Below are positions 1 through 12,443 of a stretch of 64,000 nt of DNA, in pieces. This stretch comes from Chlorokybus atmophyticus (lineage: Eukaryota; Streptophyta; Chlorokybophyceae; Chlorokybales; Chlorokybaceae). The notes beneath the pieces are model-generated. The model was not told the origin of the DNA. It searched no databases and was given only the letters and a program-made list of their open reading frames with translations. The stretch covers positions 386,959-450,958 of the forward strand of contig RHPI01002048.1 in assembly GCA_009103225.1 (NCBI GenBank), in the 5' to 3' direction. Position 1 is the first letter of the stretch, and each line of letters opens with the position of its first letter. Position numbers and translations under genes: made by a program.

Positions 1-190
1 GCGTCCTGTATATGCCCACAAAACCAAGGCATTCGCATATTCTTATGAGCGTTCCATACCAAGCGTGGCAACACCCTGTGGCAACACCCTGTGCTATTCC
101 ACATGTTGGTGTAGTCATCACACAAGCCTACGCTGTACCCACACGATGCAAATGACAGCATTATAGGATTGATGCCAGATTGATGCGCAG

Positions 191-2197
191 GGTGAGTTCT
201 TTGATGCTGAAGACGCACTATCGCCCTCGTCAGCTCGAGCCGGTCACAGGCGGCGGGTGTCGTATAACGAGCTGACACCACGGGAGGTGTTTAAGAACAG
301 ATTTGCAAGCACACCTCGCGGTGCACTGACGCCATCAGCCAGTGCAGAGCAACTGCCTCTGACATCTCCTGTTGCCAAACAAAGGCGACTGCATCTGCCC
401 ACGCCTGCACAGAAAGAAAAAGCAGTCTCGCTCTGGACAATCCTCAAGGAAAACATTGGCAAGGATCTGACCCGTGTTTGCCTACCTGTGTTTTTCAACG
501 AGCCTCTTTCTGCTCTTCAAAAGGCTTGCGAAGATGCAGAGTATAGTCATCTCCTGGACAAGGCTCGTACATGTCAGGTACCCCAATGTTGCATGTCGCG
601 TTGTTAGGTTTGCCGCGGATATTGTGCTTGAGCGTGTAGCCCTTCTAGGTGGGGTCAGTGGAGCGATTGCTACATGTAGCAGCGTTTGCTGTTTCTGGGT
701 ATGCTTCGACGGATGGGCGAACTAACAAGCCCTTCAACCCGCTGCTTGGAGAAACATACGAATGCATCAGGGAGGAGCAAGGCATTCGAATTGTCACAGA
801 AAAGGTGCATTTGGCTACCGGTTGCAAGTACACCACTTGAGCCTGAGTTGTGATGCTGTCTGCAATGCAAATGGGTGTGGACTCTTTGTGCATGGTTGCG
901 TTGCGCCATCCGACAAGCAATTTGCTTTCGCATGTGTATGACACGGGGTTTGATTTGCGTGTGCGCAGACAAGCCACCACCCAACTATTATGACTGTCTT
1001 TTGTGAAGGCCGTGGTTGGTCCATGGCGGCTGAAGTGAACGTCAAAAACAAGTTCTGGGGACGTTCGATTGACGTGTATCCAGTGGGTGAGATCAAGGTC
1101 ATATTTGATGATGGTGAAGAGATGGTTTGGAGCAAGGTGAGGCTTGACCAGTGAGCGTTGGTCCCCTAGGCACAGTTAACATAGGAACTGGCATTGCTTG
1201 TGTGGGCAATGCCGGTTTGTCGTCCCTTTGCTGCTTATGCACTTCAGTGCTTTGCTGATTCGCTCATATCAGGAGTCACATGCCATGTGCTGGCAGGTCA
1301 CCACGTCAATTCACAATCTCATCATTGGGCGCTTGTATGTGGATCATCGTGGGACGATGACTATTGTGAGCAGTAAGACGAAAAGCATAGCTCGGCTCAA
1401 GTTCAAAGAGCAAGGCATGATGGACAGAAACCCTCACCAGGTGGGCAATGCAAATGCAAGTATTATCTGCGCAGTAGTAGTGTAGTACCCAGCTGTACAA
1501 ATGACGAAGATCAGAAGTTGCGATGCTCATGACAGGTGAAAGGCAACATTGTAGATGGGGCGGGCCACAAGGTGGCGTCCGTATATGGTAGATGGAGTGA
1601 AAACCTGATGTACAACATGGGTGACAAAGATGACCCCAAGCATGGTACACTGCTGTGGGAGCGCAACCCTGACCCCCCAGATCCGACCCGTTATAACCTT
1701 ACGGCGTTCGCCATCACCCTGAATGAACTGGATGATGACCTTAGGGTACTTTCCCTGACGCCTGGTTTTTGCAGTGAGGCAGCACAGTTTCTGCTACTAA
1801 CATGCATCCCTTTTGCAGAAAGAAATTGCTCCCACGGATTCCCGTCTGCGCCCTGATCAACGGCTTCTGGAAGAGGGCCGGTATGATGAGGCCAATGCTG
1901 AAAAGCAGCGGCTGGAGAACAAACAAAGAAAGGTGAGCGCTGTAGTGATGGTCTTCATGACTGACTGGTGTCCTGGTGCATTGCCATGAATGTATTGCCA
2001 TGCAGAGCGGGGCTGAGTTTCTTTGGCTGTCGCTTGCACAGGCCCGTGCTCAGGCGGATGCAGGTGAGGTTTGGAATCCGCGGTGGTTCAAGCGAACAAA
2101 AGAGGGTAATGGCAATCAGTTCGAATATGCTGGTGGCTATTGGGAAGCACGTACAGCCCACAAGTGGGACGGTATTCGAGATATTTTTGGAGAGTAG
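191..2197 (+). CDS. Oxysterol-binding protein-related protein (plant ORP type), 3' part
   Basis: Seven exons (191-577, 649-804, 969-1136, 1297-1440, 1536-1745, 1819-1932, 2042-2197) join in phase to the last 444 residues of an ORP, a lipid-transfer protein that moves sterols or phosphoinositides between membranes. Visible hallmarks are [20 protein letters not shown] near residue 75, [12 protein letters not shown], the ORP fingerprint EKTSHHPT (split by the intron before 969), [27 protein letters not shown] and [10 protein letters not shown]. The tail WNPRWF followed by a short end is the plant arrangement, and EK.SHHPT is also the plant form of the EQVSHHPP signature. The opening GEFFDAEDA follows a 3' splice site at 190, so the gene starts upstream of the window; an N-terminal PH domain would be expected there but is not visible. 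All donors are GT. Confidence 0.93.
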
Positions 2198-4164
2198 TGC
2201 ATATGATGAGTTCAATGCATCAGCATCTTCAATAGCTGGTACTTTAACTGGCATTGCCAACCTTCATATTCGCTTTGTGATGTGTTGCAGTTTGATGTAT
2301 GTTTGTTGCGACCCCATGACAAATGTGGACTCTTGAGTATCAGGAGCAGCTCGAGCTAGACGGTCATCAAAGTCACATCTTTACATTAATGGAATTGCAA
2401 TCGCGTGAGCATCCATGCAAATGAGTTGCAGCCCTTGCAACTGCATAACATTACAAGACAAAGGTAGCCCGTGCATGCGGAGAGACCCGCCTTGCATCTT
2501 TTGTACACTGCTAATTGAGTCAACTTGCGACAATGTTAAACACATGGGCTGGCCAAAGCCTCATGCATCCCATTTCTAGTACATCGACATGCATGTTGGT
2601 TGTTTGTACCCAGTGTGACATGCAGTGCTCAATACAATGTGCACACGCACATTTCTTTCCTTGAATGCTCCGCCTTCATGGTCAAAGGCTTTGAATGTCA
2701 AAAACATGATGACATATCATCGTAACTAGCGTTGCAATAAGGGGAGGTATGCCCGGGCCGCACTCGTGTACCATGATTGACCAATCCAGTTCACTGGTGA
2801 TCTTATTGACTTTAGTAAAGTAACTCTAAACCACTACTTGTCATTACACAACCGCATTTATTATAACGTCGTGGCCTTCAACACATCGAGTTGATCTGAT
2901 GAGATATCACCATTTTATTACACAAAATCCTTCAACCATTGCTACATCACACATTGCCTATGTATGTTGCAATTCATGTTGTATGGCCTTAACTTGGAAT
3001 CAACAACATCTAGTGATACTTGCAAGTATATATACTTGCATATATAGATATATGACTATGTTAATTTCAAGTAATGCAGGCTATCAATGCGGCAATCTTA
3101 TGAATAATTTATCGTGACATAAATTGTGCACATGCATAAACAGCAATGCGTTGTGTAATGCATTCCATGCTCACCCCCTCCCCCCCCCCCCCTTTTCGGG
3201 TCTTTCGGATTCATGCATGCTTAGCTCTTACAAAATTAGCAAAAGCAAGGGCTACTTCAACTGTCATGCCATAAACAACCTTCATACATCTTCAACGCAC
3301 CTTACGCGTACTCACTTTTGCACCGCCGCACCCCAAAATATGCATACTATTCATGCGCTGATGGACCAAAATCAACTTATATGCCTTATTGGACATGCAC
3401 ATAAGATCATAAATGTCATAAGTGTCTAACGAGGCGGGGCAGGTACATGTGCAGTAGCTGCATGAGCAACAAGTGCTAGCCCTGTGATTGCACTTGCCAG
3501 TGTGATGCCATTGAATACAAGTCACATGATGTGGCTTGTATCAAATTTATGCGTTATTAACTCCTAAGTTGTTAACATGCCGTGCGGAATTGCTTGCAAA
3601 TTGTGGCACGACGATTGCAGTTTCAAATCTCAGCAAGTTAATTGACAATTAAGAGAGCCATTTCTCATAGACATGAAACATATTACACTCATTTATTGAA
3701 AAGTTGAACGTCTGCGTGTTGCCAATTCTCGGCAGATTTTATAGTGCGTTTTCAATCTGCTATTATAGCTTACACGTGCTTAGAGCTCACATAAGATTCG
3801 TACCGAGCCTCGCAATTGCTTTTATGCATATGTCGTTTTATTTTTTGATGGTGCTGTTGATGTTATTGTACCGTCACCTGCCGTATTCCGTTGAGTACAA
3901 CCCCCCTCAAAACCAAAGCCCGTCGCAAAATCATTGGGGTGTTGTATCAGAGGATCAAATGAGTAAAAAGGGGGTGTCAGATAAAGCCCCCCTTGTAAAA
4001 AAGAGTGGGGGGCTTATGCAAATGTCTGTAGGGCCTCTGATCGTTTATAAGCCCCGGCAATCCTCATCACCATTTCGCCCTATTAGTTACACTTAGCAGG
4101 CGCGAGTTACGCTATTAATCATCGTAATTCTTTCAAATACAAGCTCACTGGCCTATAAAAGCCC

Positions 4165-4202
<38 letters not shown>

Positions 4203-6521
4203 NCCCCCCCCCCCCCTCTCAATTGGAAGCCCCCTTCATGAAAGTGGGTGCGGGACTCATGTGAAAAGGGGGGCTAATGTTAGGGTAAATGCGGTAGTCG
4301 ACAGCACAAAATGAACTCAATAGCAAAATTGAAAAAGTAGAACGACACATGCATACAAAACAACTGCAATCGTGAGGCTTATAACGAGCCTCAGGCGGGC
4401 TGTGAGCACGGGTTTGTGATAAGTTTTAGGCCAGAACCGCGCGATAGTATCTGCCCAGAATAGCAGCTTCCTCTGTCACCTGCCCAGAATCGGCAGTACG
4501 CAGATGTTAAATAGCTCTGCTGATAACCGGACATCTGACAGCCAATGAGAACTTCGCCAGAAAGTTTCACAAGTTCCAACCAGCATGGCGTTGCCTTAAA
4601 GCATGCCGTGCACAGGAATTGGCAGAAGTCGAGCAGGCAAATACTGGACCGATACGCGTGCCGGAAAAGCTGACAGTTGTCGGTCAAGCCACGCGGCAAA
4701 TGATGGTGAGGCAAGCGTGCGCTTGATTGAGCTAAGCGAGGGGCTCGTCGAGGCCGCGAGAGAAAAAGATGCGAGGCACACCAGCAGTTGCGGCACACAG
4801 GACGCGGCCGTCAATTTGCAGCCAGGCCTTTTGTGATTGGGCTTTTGGCAGAGCGACTTGCAACTTGGATGCCTAGCGGTAGATCTTCCGCGATTCACAG
4901 TGTGGAGGATTTTTCCCGAGTTGCTTGTAGTGACACACTGTTACACGCGCTTTGTAAACGAACCGGCGGTCTGCAATAACCCAATGCAAGCTGCCACCGT
5001 TTGGTGACATAGAGCCCCCCCCGCCCCGTTATTGAGCGTTGTTCTGATAGGATTAAACGTCAATCGTGTGGTGTTAGTACCAGTACGGCAAGCGACCCAC
5101 GCCACGTTGACTTGGGCGTTGGCCGAAATGCCCCTCTGCGGCCTTCGCTCGGTGTCAGTAGCGTGCGTACCGGCTGGCGTGGACCGCGCAACGCGCAATC
5201 TATTGCAGGAAGCAGAGGGCCTGGAACCTCGATGATTAGCTCTGCCCTCAGGCTTTTAACAGTAAAGCGGACTGTCGGCCGTTATGACGATAAGGGAATT
5301 GGCAGCGTTGGGGGACCACACAATCTAGGGCCACCCAATCAGTGAGGCACGTTCGCATGGTTGACGCCGGACAATCCGCCCGGCTTCTTGGCAGTCTACC
5401 GGCTGGGGCGTTTCTCTGCCACAATTCAGCCCCTGGAATTGAGAACGTGACGCCTGTGTGTGACCGATAACTGCCGGTCGTTCAGCAGCCGAAGCCTGCA
5501 ATGGCACGCACTGAAGTGTGGCGGTCCGAGGCGGTGGTGCGCCCCTCGCTGCACTGCACGCCAAGAAAGAAGTACGATTCAAGCAAATCTTTTCGACGGC
5601 ACAGGGCAGTCCCTGGCCGCACGTAACCGCCCGCCCCGCCTGCAACTCGCAGGCGTGCCTCCCAATCGCTTTTTCGAGTAGAACCATCCGCCGCCGCTTT
5701 CGCCCGCTGGCCGCTAATAACCCCGCGCCGCATCATCATCACTGTGGGCAAAGCCCTCTCCCTTTCTGTCAATGGAACCAATGACGGACGGACGGACCTT
5801 TTTACCCGCAAACCGTTTTCCGCGGTCCGGTCTTCCTTCCTCTGCTGCTGTCTTTTGTCAGCGGGCCTCTCTCGCTTCGCTCCTGCTCTTGTGGGGCGAA
5901 TCGATCCCCGCGACCTATTGCCCGCCGCCCCTCCGCGTAATCCCGCAGCCTTTACACGCCGCGCTTTCCACGCCCGGGTGCCCCTCCCTTCCGCCCGCCA
6001 TAGCTCAGCCTCAAAGCTTTCGCCGCGAGGGGGGCTTTGTGGGCTTGCCTGCGAGCTCTCCCAGCCTCAAGCTTTGCGGCCGGCAGCAGAGCTCTCACAT
6101 TCTCACTCTCTCTCTCTTTCTCTCTCGCAACAAGCGGCAAAGAGGAGGCGTAAGGCTAGGAATCGACGGCGGCGGCGGGGGCGGCGGTCTGGGCTTGAGC
6201 GAGGGTTGGGGCAGGGGCGTGGGTGTGGGTGTGGGCGTGCGCGTCGGTGTTAGCCGTACGGAAGTGACCGGGGGTGACGGGGGACGAGAGCGGGCGACTC
6301 TGGTGATGGAGGTGTGCGTGGGCTGGGGGAGGAGTGCTAGGGCGGTGGTGACGGCTGCGGACCAGGCGCCGGCGTAGTTGAGCTCCGTGTTGTTTGAGAC
6401 CAGGGGGGAGGGGGAGCTACTTGTGTGTGTCATGGGATAGGAAGCAGCGGTCCCGGCGTTATCGCTGAGCTTGTTGGGGGTGTCGTTAGCGCTGGCGTTT
6501 TGGTCATTGCTGGGTGGGTGT
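2198..6521. other. Intergenic region and 5' flank of the Dof gene
   Basis: No convincing coding exon was found in 4.3 kb. The left part (2.2-4.4 kb) is AT-richer with many short stop-containing frames. The right part (4.4-6.5 kb) turns GC-rich and includes a CT run near 6102-6126 and GGC and GTGGGT runs at 6170-6245. The last 1-2 kb probably hold the promoter and 5' UTR of the Dof gene. Open frames of 100-275 codons here, on both strands, show only biased low-complexity composition. Confidence 0.6.
4166..4216. repeat. Poly-C homopolymer with one ambiguous base
   Basis: An uninterrupted run of about 50 C residues with a single n at 4203. Two longer N gaps in this window also abut C runs, so long C tracts appear to be where the assembly stalls. 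Confidence 0.9.
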
Positions 6522-9238
6522 ATGGAGGAGGAGGCAGAGCAGCTCGCCGGTGGTAGCGGCGAGGGCATCAAGCTTTTTGGTAGGGTGATTCCGGTGAGAC
6601 ACTCCAGCTCCAAGGCCGAGGGCGGCCAGGAGCTGTCCACCGAGGGAGTTGCGGATGCCGCAGCAGCTGCAGAGGCACACGAGGTGGCGCAGCTGCAACA
6701 GGAACAGGAGGAGGATGAGAGGCAAGCTGGAGTCTCCCAGGAGGACGACAGTGCTGCTGGACCCCGCCCCAATCCACAGCTGGAGGGGCAACAACAGCAA
6801 CAAGGGTTCCAGCCCCCTCCGCAGCCCTCTTCAAGCCCTGCTTGCGGCTTGGTACGTGTATGTGCCCAGAAGGCCCCGTTGCTGCTGAACGTTGAGTGAG
6901 TTTGTTCAAGCGGTGCACACATTCACGCGCTCGCGCCTCTGAAGTTGCCGTCGCTGGTGCAAACCGTCACCTTGCGTACTTGTTTGCTAGCTGTGAGCAG
7001 TACTACACGGATAGGCATACACGTGCGACTACTCGCTTCTGGCTGCTTCTGCTTTGCTGGTAGCGTGTTGCTGAAACTTGAGCTCGGATCAGTAGCCCGT
7101 TTAGCACAAGCTTGGTTGGTTGTGCAGCCAAATGGTAGTGATGCTGCAGTACCGCTGGTTGTCAGTGTTGTACTGTTGAATAATTATATGCGTATGTCTG
7201 CGGTGTAGGCAGGAACACCCCCTCACAGCATCAACAGCAGGCCCTAACGCTTTGTGTTGATTTGCAGGATGCTATTGTGGCCGTTGCATTGACAAACGGC
7301 GACAGCAAGGCCGAGGAGAAGAGACGGGCCGCGGATGAGTTTGGCAGCTCTTCCGGTAGCAACTCCAGTTCTGAAGATCAGCCGCAGAATGATCAGGCGA
7401 ATGGGTCGGGTGGGAGCAATAAGTCGGCAACCGGGTCAGATTCGAAGTCGGGTTCGGGCTCAGGTTCGGGCTCAGGCTCAGGCTCGGGCGCGGGTTCCAA
7501 CACAGGCAAGAACAAGCCCTCTGCTCAAGATGGTAATGTGGAAAAGGCTCCGGCTGTCACACCCACAGCAGCTGCTTCCACGGGTGTAACAGGAGGAACA
7601 GCCAAGACAGGCTACTCGGAGAGCACCAAAGACCGCTTTCATGAGTCCACGAAAGACTCCGTTGCTGCGGACAAGGCGAAGCGTGCGGAGGCGGTTGTGC
7701 CGTGCCCGCGGTGCGACAGCCTGGACACCAAGTTTTGCTATTACAATAACTACAACCTCAGTCAGCCTCGACACTTCTGCAAGAGGTGTCAGCGCTACTG
7801 GACAGCTGGCGGCACTCTGCGCAACGTTCCCGTGGGCGCTGGTAGGCGCAAGAACAAGCACGGCGGCGCACGCAACGAGCCCGGCACAGCTCAAGCCCAG
7901 CCTGGACAGCTGCAGTTTGCTGACAATGGTGGAGCTGCTGCTGCTTGCGCCAATCCTGATGCAAGCAAGGTGTATACTGGCAACCACGCTGATGTCGTGC
8001 GCACAGTTGCCAATGCCACGGCCAACTCGCAGGACACCTATGCGCCCATGGCCATGCGGCCGGACACGTGGGGGCAGTATGCGGTGCCCATGCAGCCCGC
8101 GCAGCCGCTGAGCCCGCACGCACGTGCTGCCGGCAGCTGCGCTTCTCTGGACGGTGCCACACTTACGCAGTGCAATGACGACAGCGTCAACATTGACGGC
8201 GTGCGACGGAAAGCGAGAACTCGCAAACGCGGGCGCTCCACTCTGGGCGAAGACAGCGTGGCGGCGCCTCTCACGCCTCAGCACGGGATGCACCAACAGC
8301 AGCAAGGAGCAGCAGAGCAACACCAACAGCAGCAGCAGCAGCAGCAGCTTCTGCTTCAGCAGCAACACCAAAGGCAGCAGCACGCCATGCAGCAGTTGGG
8401 CGTATCCTCAGCGCCGATGCAGTACGAGATGGAGGTGAAGCGGCAAGTGCGGTTAGCGACGCCCTCATCAACGTCGGATACATCCAGACTCACAAATGGC
8501 ACGCAGGCAAATTGGCCGCAGCAGGCATTGCCAGCACCTCAGAGTATGCACGCCTTCGACACAGGGCAGGTGGACATGCAGGCAGGAGCGTCGAGTCAAG
8601 CTCAGCTCATGGCCGCATCTGACCCTGCATCATGGCCGAGGCCTCAGGCAAGCTGGAACCCCAACCAGATGCATCAGCCACCGTCGTGGTATGGCGCCTA
8701 TGGCTACAGCCGCTACCCTGCTGCGGCGTACGGGCCGTACGGGGCAGCACCGCCGCCCAACGTGCAGTCGTCGCCGTGGGGCTCGGCACCTGGCCCCATG
8801 TGGAACTCAAACCCGTCGTGGAGCCAAGCACCGCCCATGCACTGGAGCCATAGTCATCCCAGCGCGTGGATGGGCCCAATGGCAGCTGGCAACTGGAGCG
8901 GCGCCTCGGGCAGCCCTTGGGCTAACGGGTCATCCTACTCAAAGCATCCGAGGGACTTGGCCGCCGCTGTTGCTGCTCAGGAGTCGGGTATGTGGAGTGC
9001 GGCGGGAGCAGCGCCATCGAAGCATCCCAGAGCGATGGATGCGCAGGATGCTGCAGCTGCGGTGGGCGGGATGGGAGGATATCCATCCGCACAACAGATG
9101 CAGGCGGCTGCGGGCTCAAACGGCATGATGGACCTGTTATGGGCTCCCGATCAACCAACAAGGCAGGACGCTGCGGTGTGGCGGACCATGGCTGGCATGC
9201 ACTATCCGCGAGGGTCATTGCCTGAAACACCACCTTGA
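6522..9238 (+). CDS. CDF: Cycling-Dof-factor-like zinc-finger transcription factor
   Basis: Two exons (6522-6851 and 7268-9238), in phase, encode 766 residues. The Dof finger has the exact spacing C-x2-C-x21-C-x2-C (about residues 256-284), with [16 protein letters not shown] and the basic tail [11 protein letters not shown]; it should bind AAAG-type sites in the nucleus. Three further blocks point to the CDF subgroup. Exon 1 has [11 protein letters not shown] (residues 15-25), like the IKLFGKTI motif of land-plant CDFs. The C-terminus has LLWAPDQ...DAAVWRTM, like the conserved CDF end that contacts FKF1. Two SKHPR motifs precede it. Long GS, Q and AQ-rich stretches separate the blocks. The start is the first ATG before the motif, with an in-frame acidic leader. 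A TGTAA element at 9427 could serve 3' end formation. Confidence 0.92.
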
Positions 9239-10056
9239 AGAACCCTCACGAGCCCCCGCACACACCCGACACCCTTTGCACCCATCCACTATTTTGCGTG
9301 TTGATGCCTTGCACCCGAGCAGCTGCCTGTCTCCTGGTTCTGCTTCACCGTGTACAATACAATTTTGTGCACTTATTTCCGGCTCTGCCGAAGTTCTCCT
9401 CTGCCCACCCCGCCATTTGTATCGAGATGTAAATGACACCCCATTCCCCTGCTCCCCTTGCTAGTGTTTGTCTTTATATTAGATCAGATTGGCTCAGCTA
9501 CTAGCGAGTTTGTGTGATGATTATTAGACAGTGTATGTGCTATAAGCCTGGCAATGAAATAATTGCTGTTACCTGCAAGCTTTTGATGGTTTGTTGTCAG
9601 TTGACCATTGGCGCTTGTGAATCGACGTGTTCTTCAATGTCTTCGTGTCCAACCTCGATTGTACAAATATCTGATCCCTTGCAAGCAGGCGTTTGTGATA
9701 CGAAGAAGTCTGCATGAAGTCTGCATGGAGTCGCAGTAATTTGGCATCACTCCAACCACAATTGTTGGTAGTGGCGGCACTTGTCATTGGCATCTGTAGC
9801 TGTACATACGAATTAGTGGACTGTTGCGTATTGCAGCACAATGTACATGCCTGAACATGCTTGTGACATGAGGTTAGCCAGAAGTGCAGGGAAAGTTCAT
9901 TTTTTTGGAGAAAGTCATAATACCTGTTCGCAACATGCCATTACGAGCTGCATTGAAACAAATTTGGAGGCCGTTCAGGACTACATAGACAAGCATCTGG
10001 GCACATTACACGATGCTACTGACTACCTACCCTAGAATCAAGCTGCAGGGAGACCA
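9239..10056. other. Convergent intergenic spacer
   Basis: This lies between the 3' ends of the Dof gene (+) and the PLP-binding protein gene (-). No exon with family similarity was seen. A 22-bp string at 9547-9568 reappears next to the assembly gap at 15266. Confidence 0.6.
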
Positions 10057-11937
10057 CTAGGTCTTGGCATAATCGCGCGCGCCAAAGATTGTTGATCCTA
10101 CCCTCACGTTAGTGCTTCCCATCTCAATCTGCACACAAGTACACAGAAGTACAAAGTGAGAGCTGCAGCAAACGAGACATCATGTTTGAACGCATGCAGT
10201 CAAAGGCTGTGCGATATCTGCTGGAACAGTTGTATATGCTGGCCGCCTAGTGCACAGACAGAGTTGTATACAGATTTGCAGCTTTCATCGCTTACCGCTT
10301 GCTCGTAATCCCCAGACATGCCCATGCTGAGTTCGCAGGCTTCAATGGGTATCCCAAGTGCAGTGCACACCTGTTCTCTACAGCGAGCTAGAGTCTGCTG
10401 GATAATCAGTGTCAAGAGCACCGCTAGATCTGAACTGGATTACTATGCATTGCAAGTGAGCTGGTGCGAAAAAACCCGCCTGGAAGTTCTCTGGTCGAGA
10501 GGAATAGTCTGGCATGCCAATGGTCATGAGACCTGCAAAACGCAACCGATCGCACTCCTTCACCATATGTTGCACCAGCTCTACACAACCGGCGGGCTCT
10601 ACGCCGTACTTGGCTGCATCACAAGACAAGCTCAGGATGATCAGTCTCATTGCTGAGATACGAACAGACAAACGCCGCACAAAGATGATCACTCACTCTC
10701 TTCGCCGCTAGTATTGACTTGCACCATGACATCGAGGCACGGCCGCCCTGCTGCCGTGCATGCAGAGTTCAAACTGTTTGCAATCTGCTTGCAAGGAAAG
10801 CAAGGAGAAGGCAACTCAGATGCTTTTACCAACGGTTCCGTCAACTCTAACAAGGGACATGTGTGTACCTTCATGCGGTCGACGGTCTCCACCATTGCCA
10901 GATTGGGAACAGATGCTGTGTGTGGCAAAACTCGTGAGGGCTACGATCATCCGACTGAGAAAACTATCAACCGTGTAATGCACATGAAACATACAGCGAC
11001 AAATCGGGCACGCTTACTTAATAGCTGTTTGGCTTTATTGGATTGCAAGTGCCCAATGAAGTGCCATCGCACATCTCGCGGCATCTGCAAGTTGGAATGG
11101 CAGGTAGTCTTTTAGACTAGCACAGAACGACAAAATGTCGCTGTGCTCCACCCAACAATATGCTGTCGTTGGGCTACACCCAACATAGCCAAGACATGAG
11201 CCACGCGTTGCATATTGCGCAAGGCGCTAGCGCTGCTGGCTCCAGTGCGCTACTTGCAGTTCCCTGTGCGAATGCAAGTTGCATCAGTGTGTGTTGGCTG
11301 TGTTCACCTGAGGCGCCTTCTCCATGAGCTCTTGGACGTAGTTCTCGCCAAACACGCGGTGTCCCGCATCGTACGCTTCTCGCACAACAGCCACAGGCTT
11401 TGTCTTTGACACTGCCACCACTCTGGGCTGCAAAGCATGCGCAACACAGCTGAAGTAAGCACGCACGGCGCAGTTCCCAATGGAGAAGCACACGTAACTT
11501 GCCAAAACGACTGACGGACCGCTTCAGACAGGGTTTGCTAATGCCGATTGATAGCCGTGTGCAGACTGTGCCGTGGCATGGAGCATGAGTTCAAAGCGTT
11601 GAGCTTGGCGAATTGGCTGGGTTAATGTGCAACAACGCCTGCTGTAACATGCCGCGGCACATGACAATGCTCATACAACGTTGACGGTTCCAGCTGTGGG
11701 CTATCACGAGAGCAGACATACATTGAATATCTGAACAGTATTATGCCACTTGAAGCAATGCTGTGTCTGGCACATAGCCGCTTGACTGTTCTGCCAACAA
11801 GTGTCAAGAGTTGCAAAAACAGCATTCACCGTAGGTCTCCCTCCCGCGCGCTGCGCCGCCGAAGCAGCTCGCGCCAAGACATCCGCCAACGCCTTCGCCA
11901 CGGCGGACTCCGCCGCCGCCGCCGCCGCCGCCGCCAT
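10057..11937 (-). CDS. PLPBP: PLP homeostasis protein, YggS/PROSC family
   Basis: Eight exons on the minus strand (11937-11830, 11427-11308, 11084-11018, 10915-10869, 10784-10697, 10613-10480, 10394-10296, 10128-10057) join in phase to 244 residues, the usual family length. The protein binds pyridoxal 5'-phosphate without catalysing a known reaction and buffers vitamin B6 and amino-acid levels. The Schiff-base lysine sits in VVAVSKTKP. Other signatures are [59 protein letters not shown] and the terminal [16 protein letters not shown]. Exon 1 is alanine-rich ([17 protein letters not shown]), which could be a cytosolic helix or a weak targeting peptide. Intron 6 must start with GC (CAG|gcgggt) to keep the plant-like NFQ-TLARCR junction. 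Confidence 0.95.
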
Positions 11938-12443
11938 GCACACGTTTGCTACCAATCACTAACCCAAGTCCCAATGCAAACGGCAACTAGACGGCGAACA
12001 CGGTACCCATCAAACCGCGAACGGTGCGTGCGTCGTGATTCACGACTCGTGAACCGCGAAACAGCCGCGGTGTTACCCAATGTCAGTTATGTTTACGCCT
12101 GGGTTGAACCAGGCGAGACGTTGGGAGCGATTTGGCCCGCTTCGTGGTTAGCAAGACGCGCTGCCAGCTGGCAGCTGGCGACGTGACGCGGACTGGCCAG
12201 GGAGGCGGCGACGGCGGCGGCCGAGTGTTGCCGAGGGGAGGTGTGTCGTGCTCCCCGGTCGCAATGCCGCCTGGTAGCAGGATGTTTTCAGGGGAAGTGT
12301 GAGGTTTGGTGGACAGATTGTTGAGTGCTGCAGCTGCCGTAGACAGCAGCGGCGTGGGCAGACAGCTGTCTCAGTTTATGCGGCTGCTTGGCTTGACACC
12401 TATCTGGCATGCAAGCCAGTCGTGGTTGACCATTTGAATCACA
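11938..12443. other. Divergent intergenic region
   Basis: This lies between the minus-strand PLP-binding protein gene and the plus-strand membrane protein gene. A first exon (signal peptide) of the latter may lie here, but no single candidate could be chosen. Confidence 0.5.

Noticed and set aside
6095-6922. 275-codon minus-strand open frame
   Set aside because: It is antisense to Dof exon 1 and its 5' flank, with low-complexity Ser/Pro/Cys composition and no family match.
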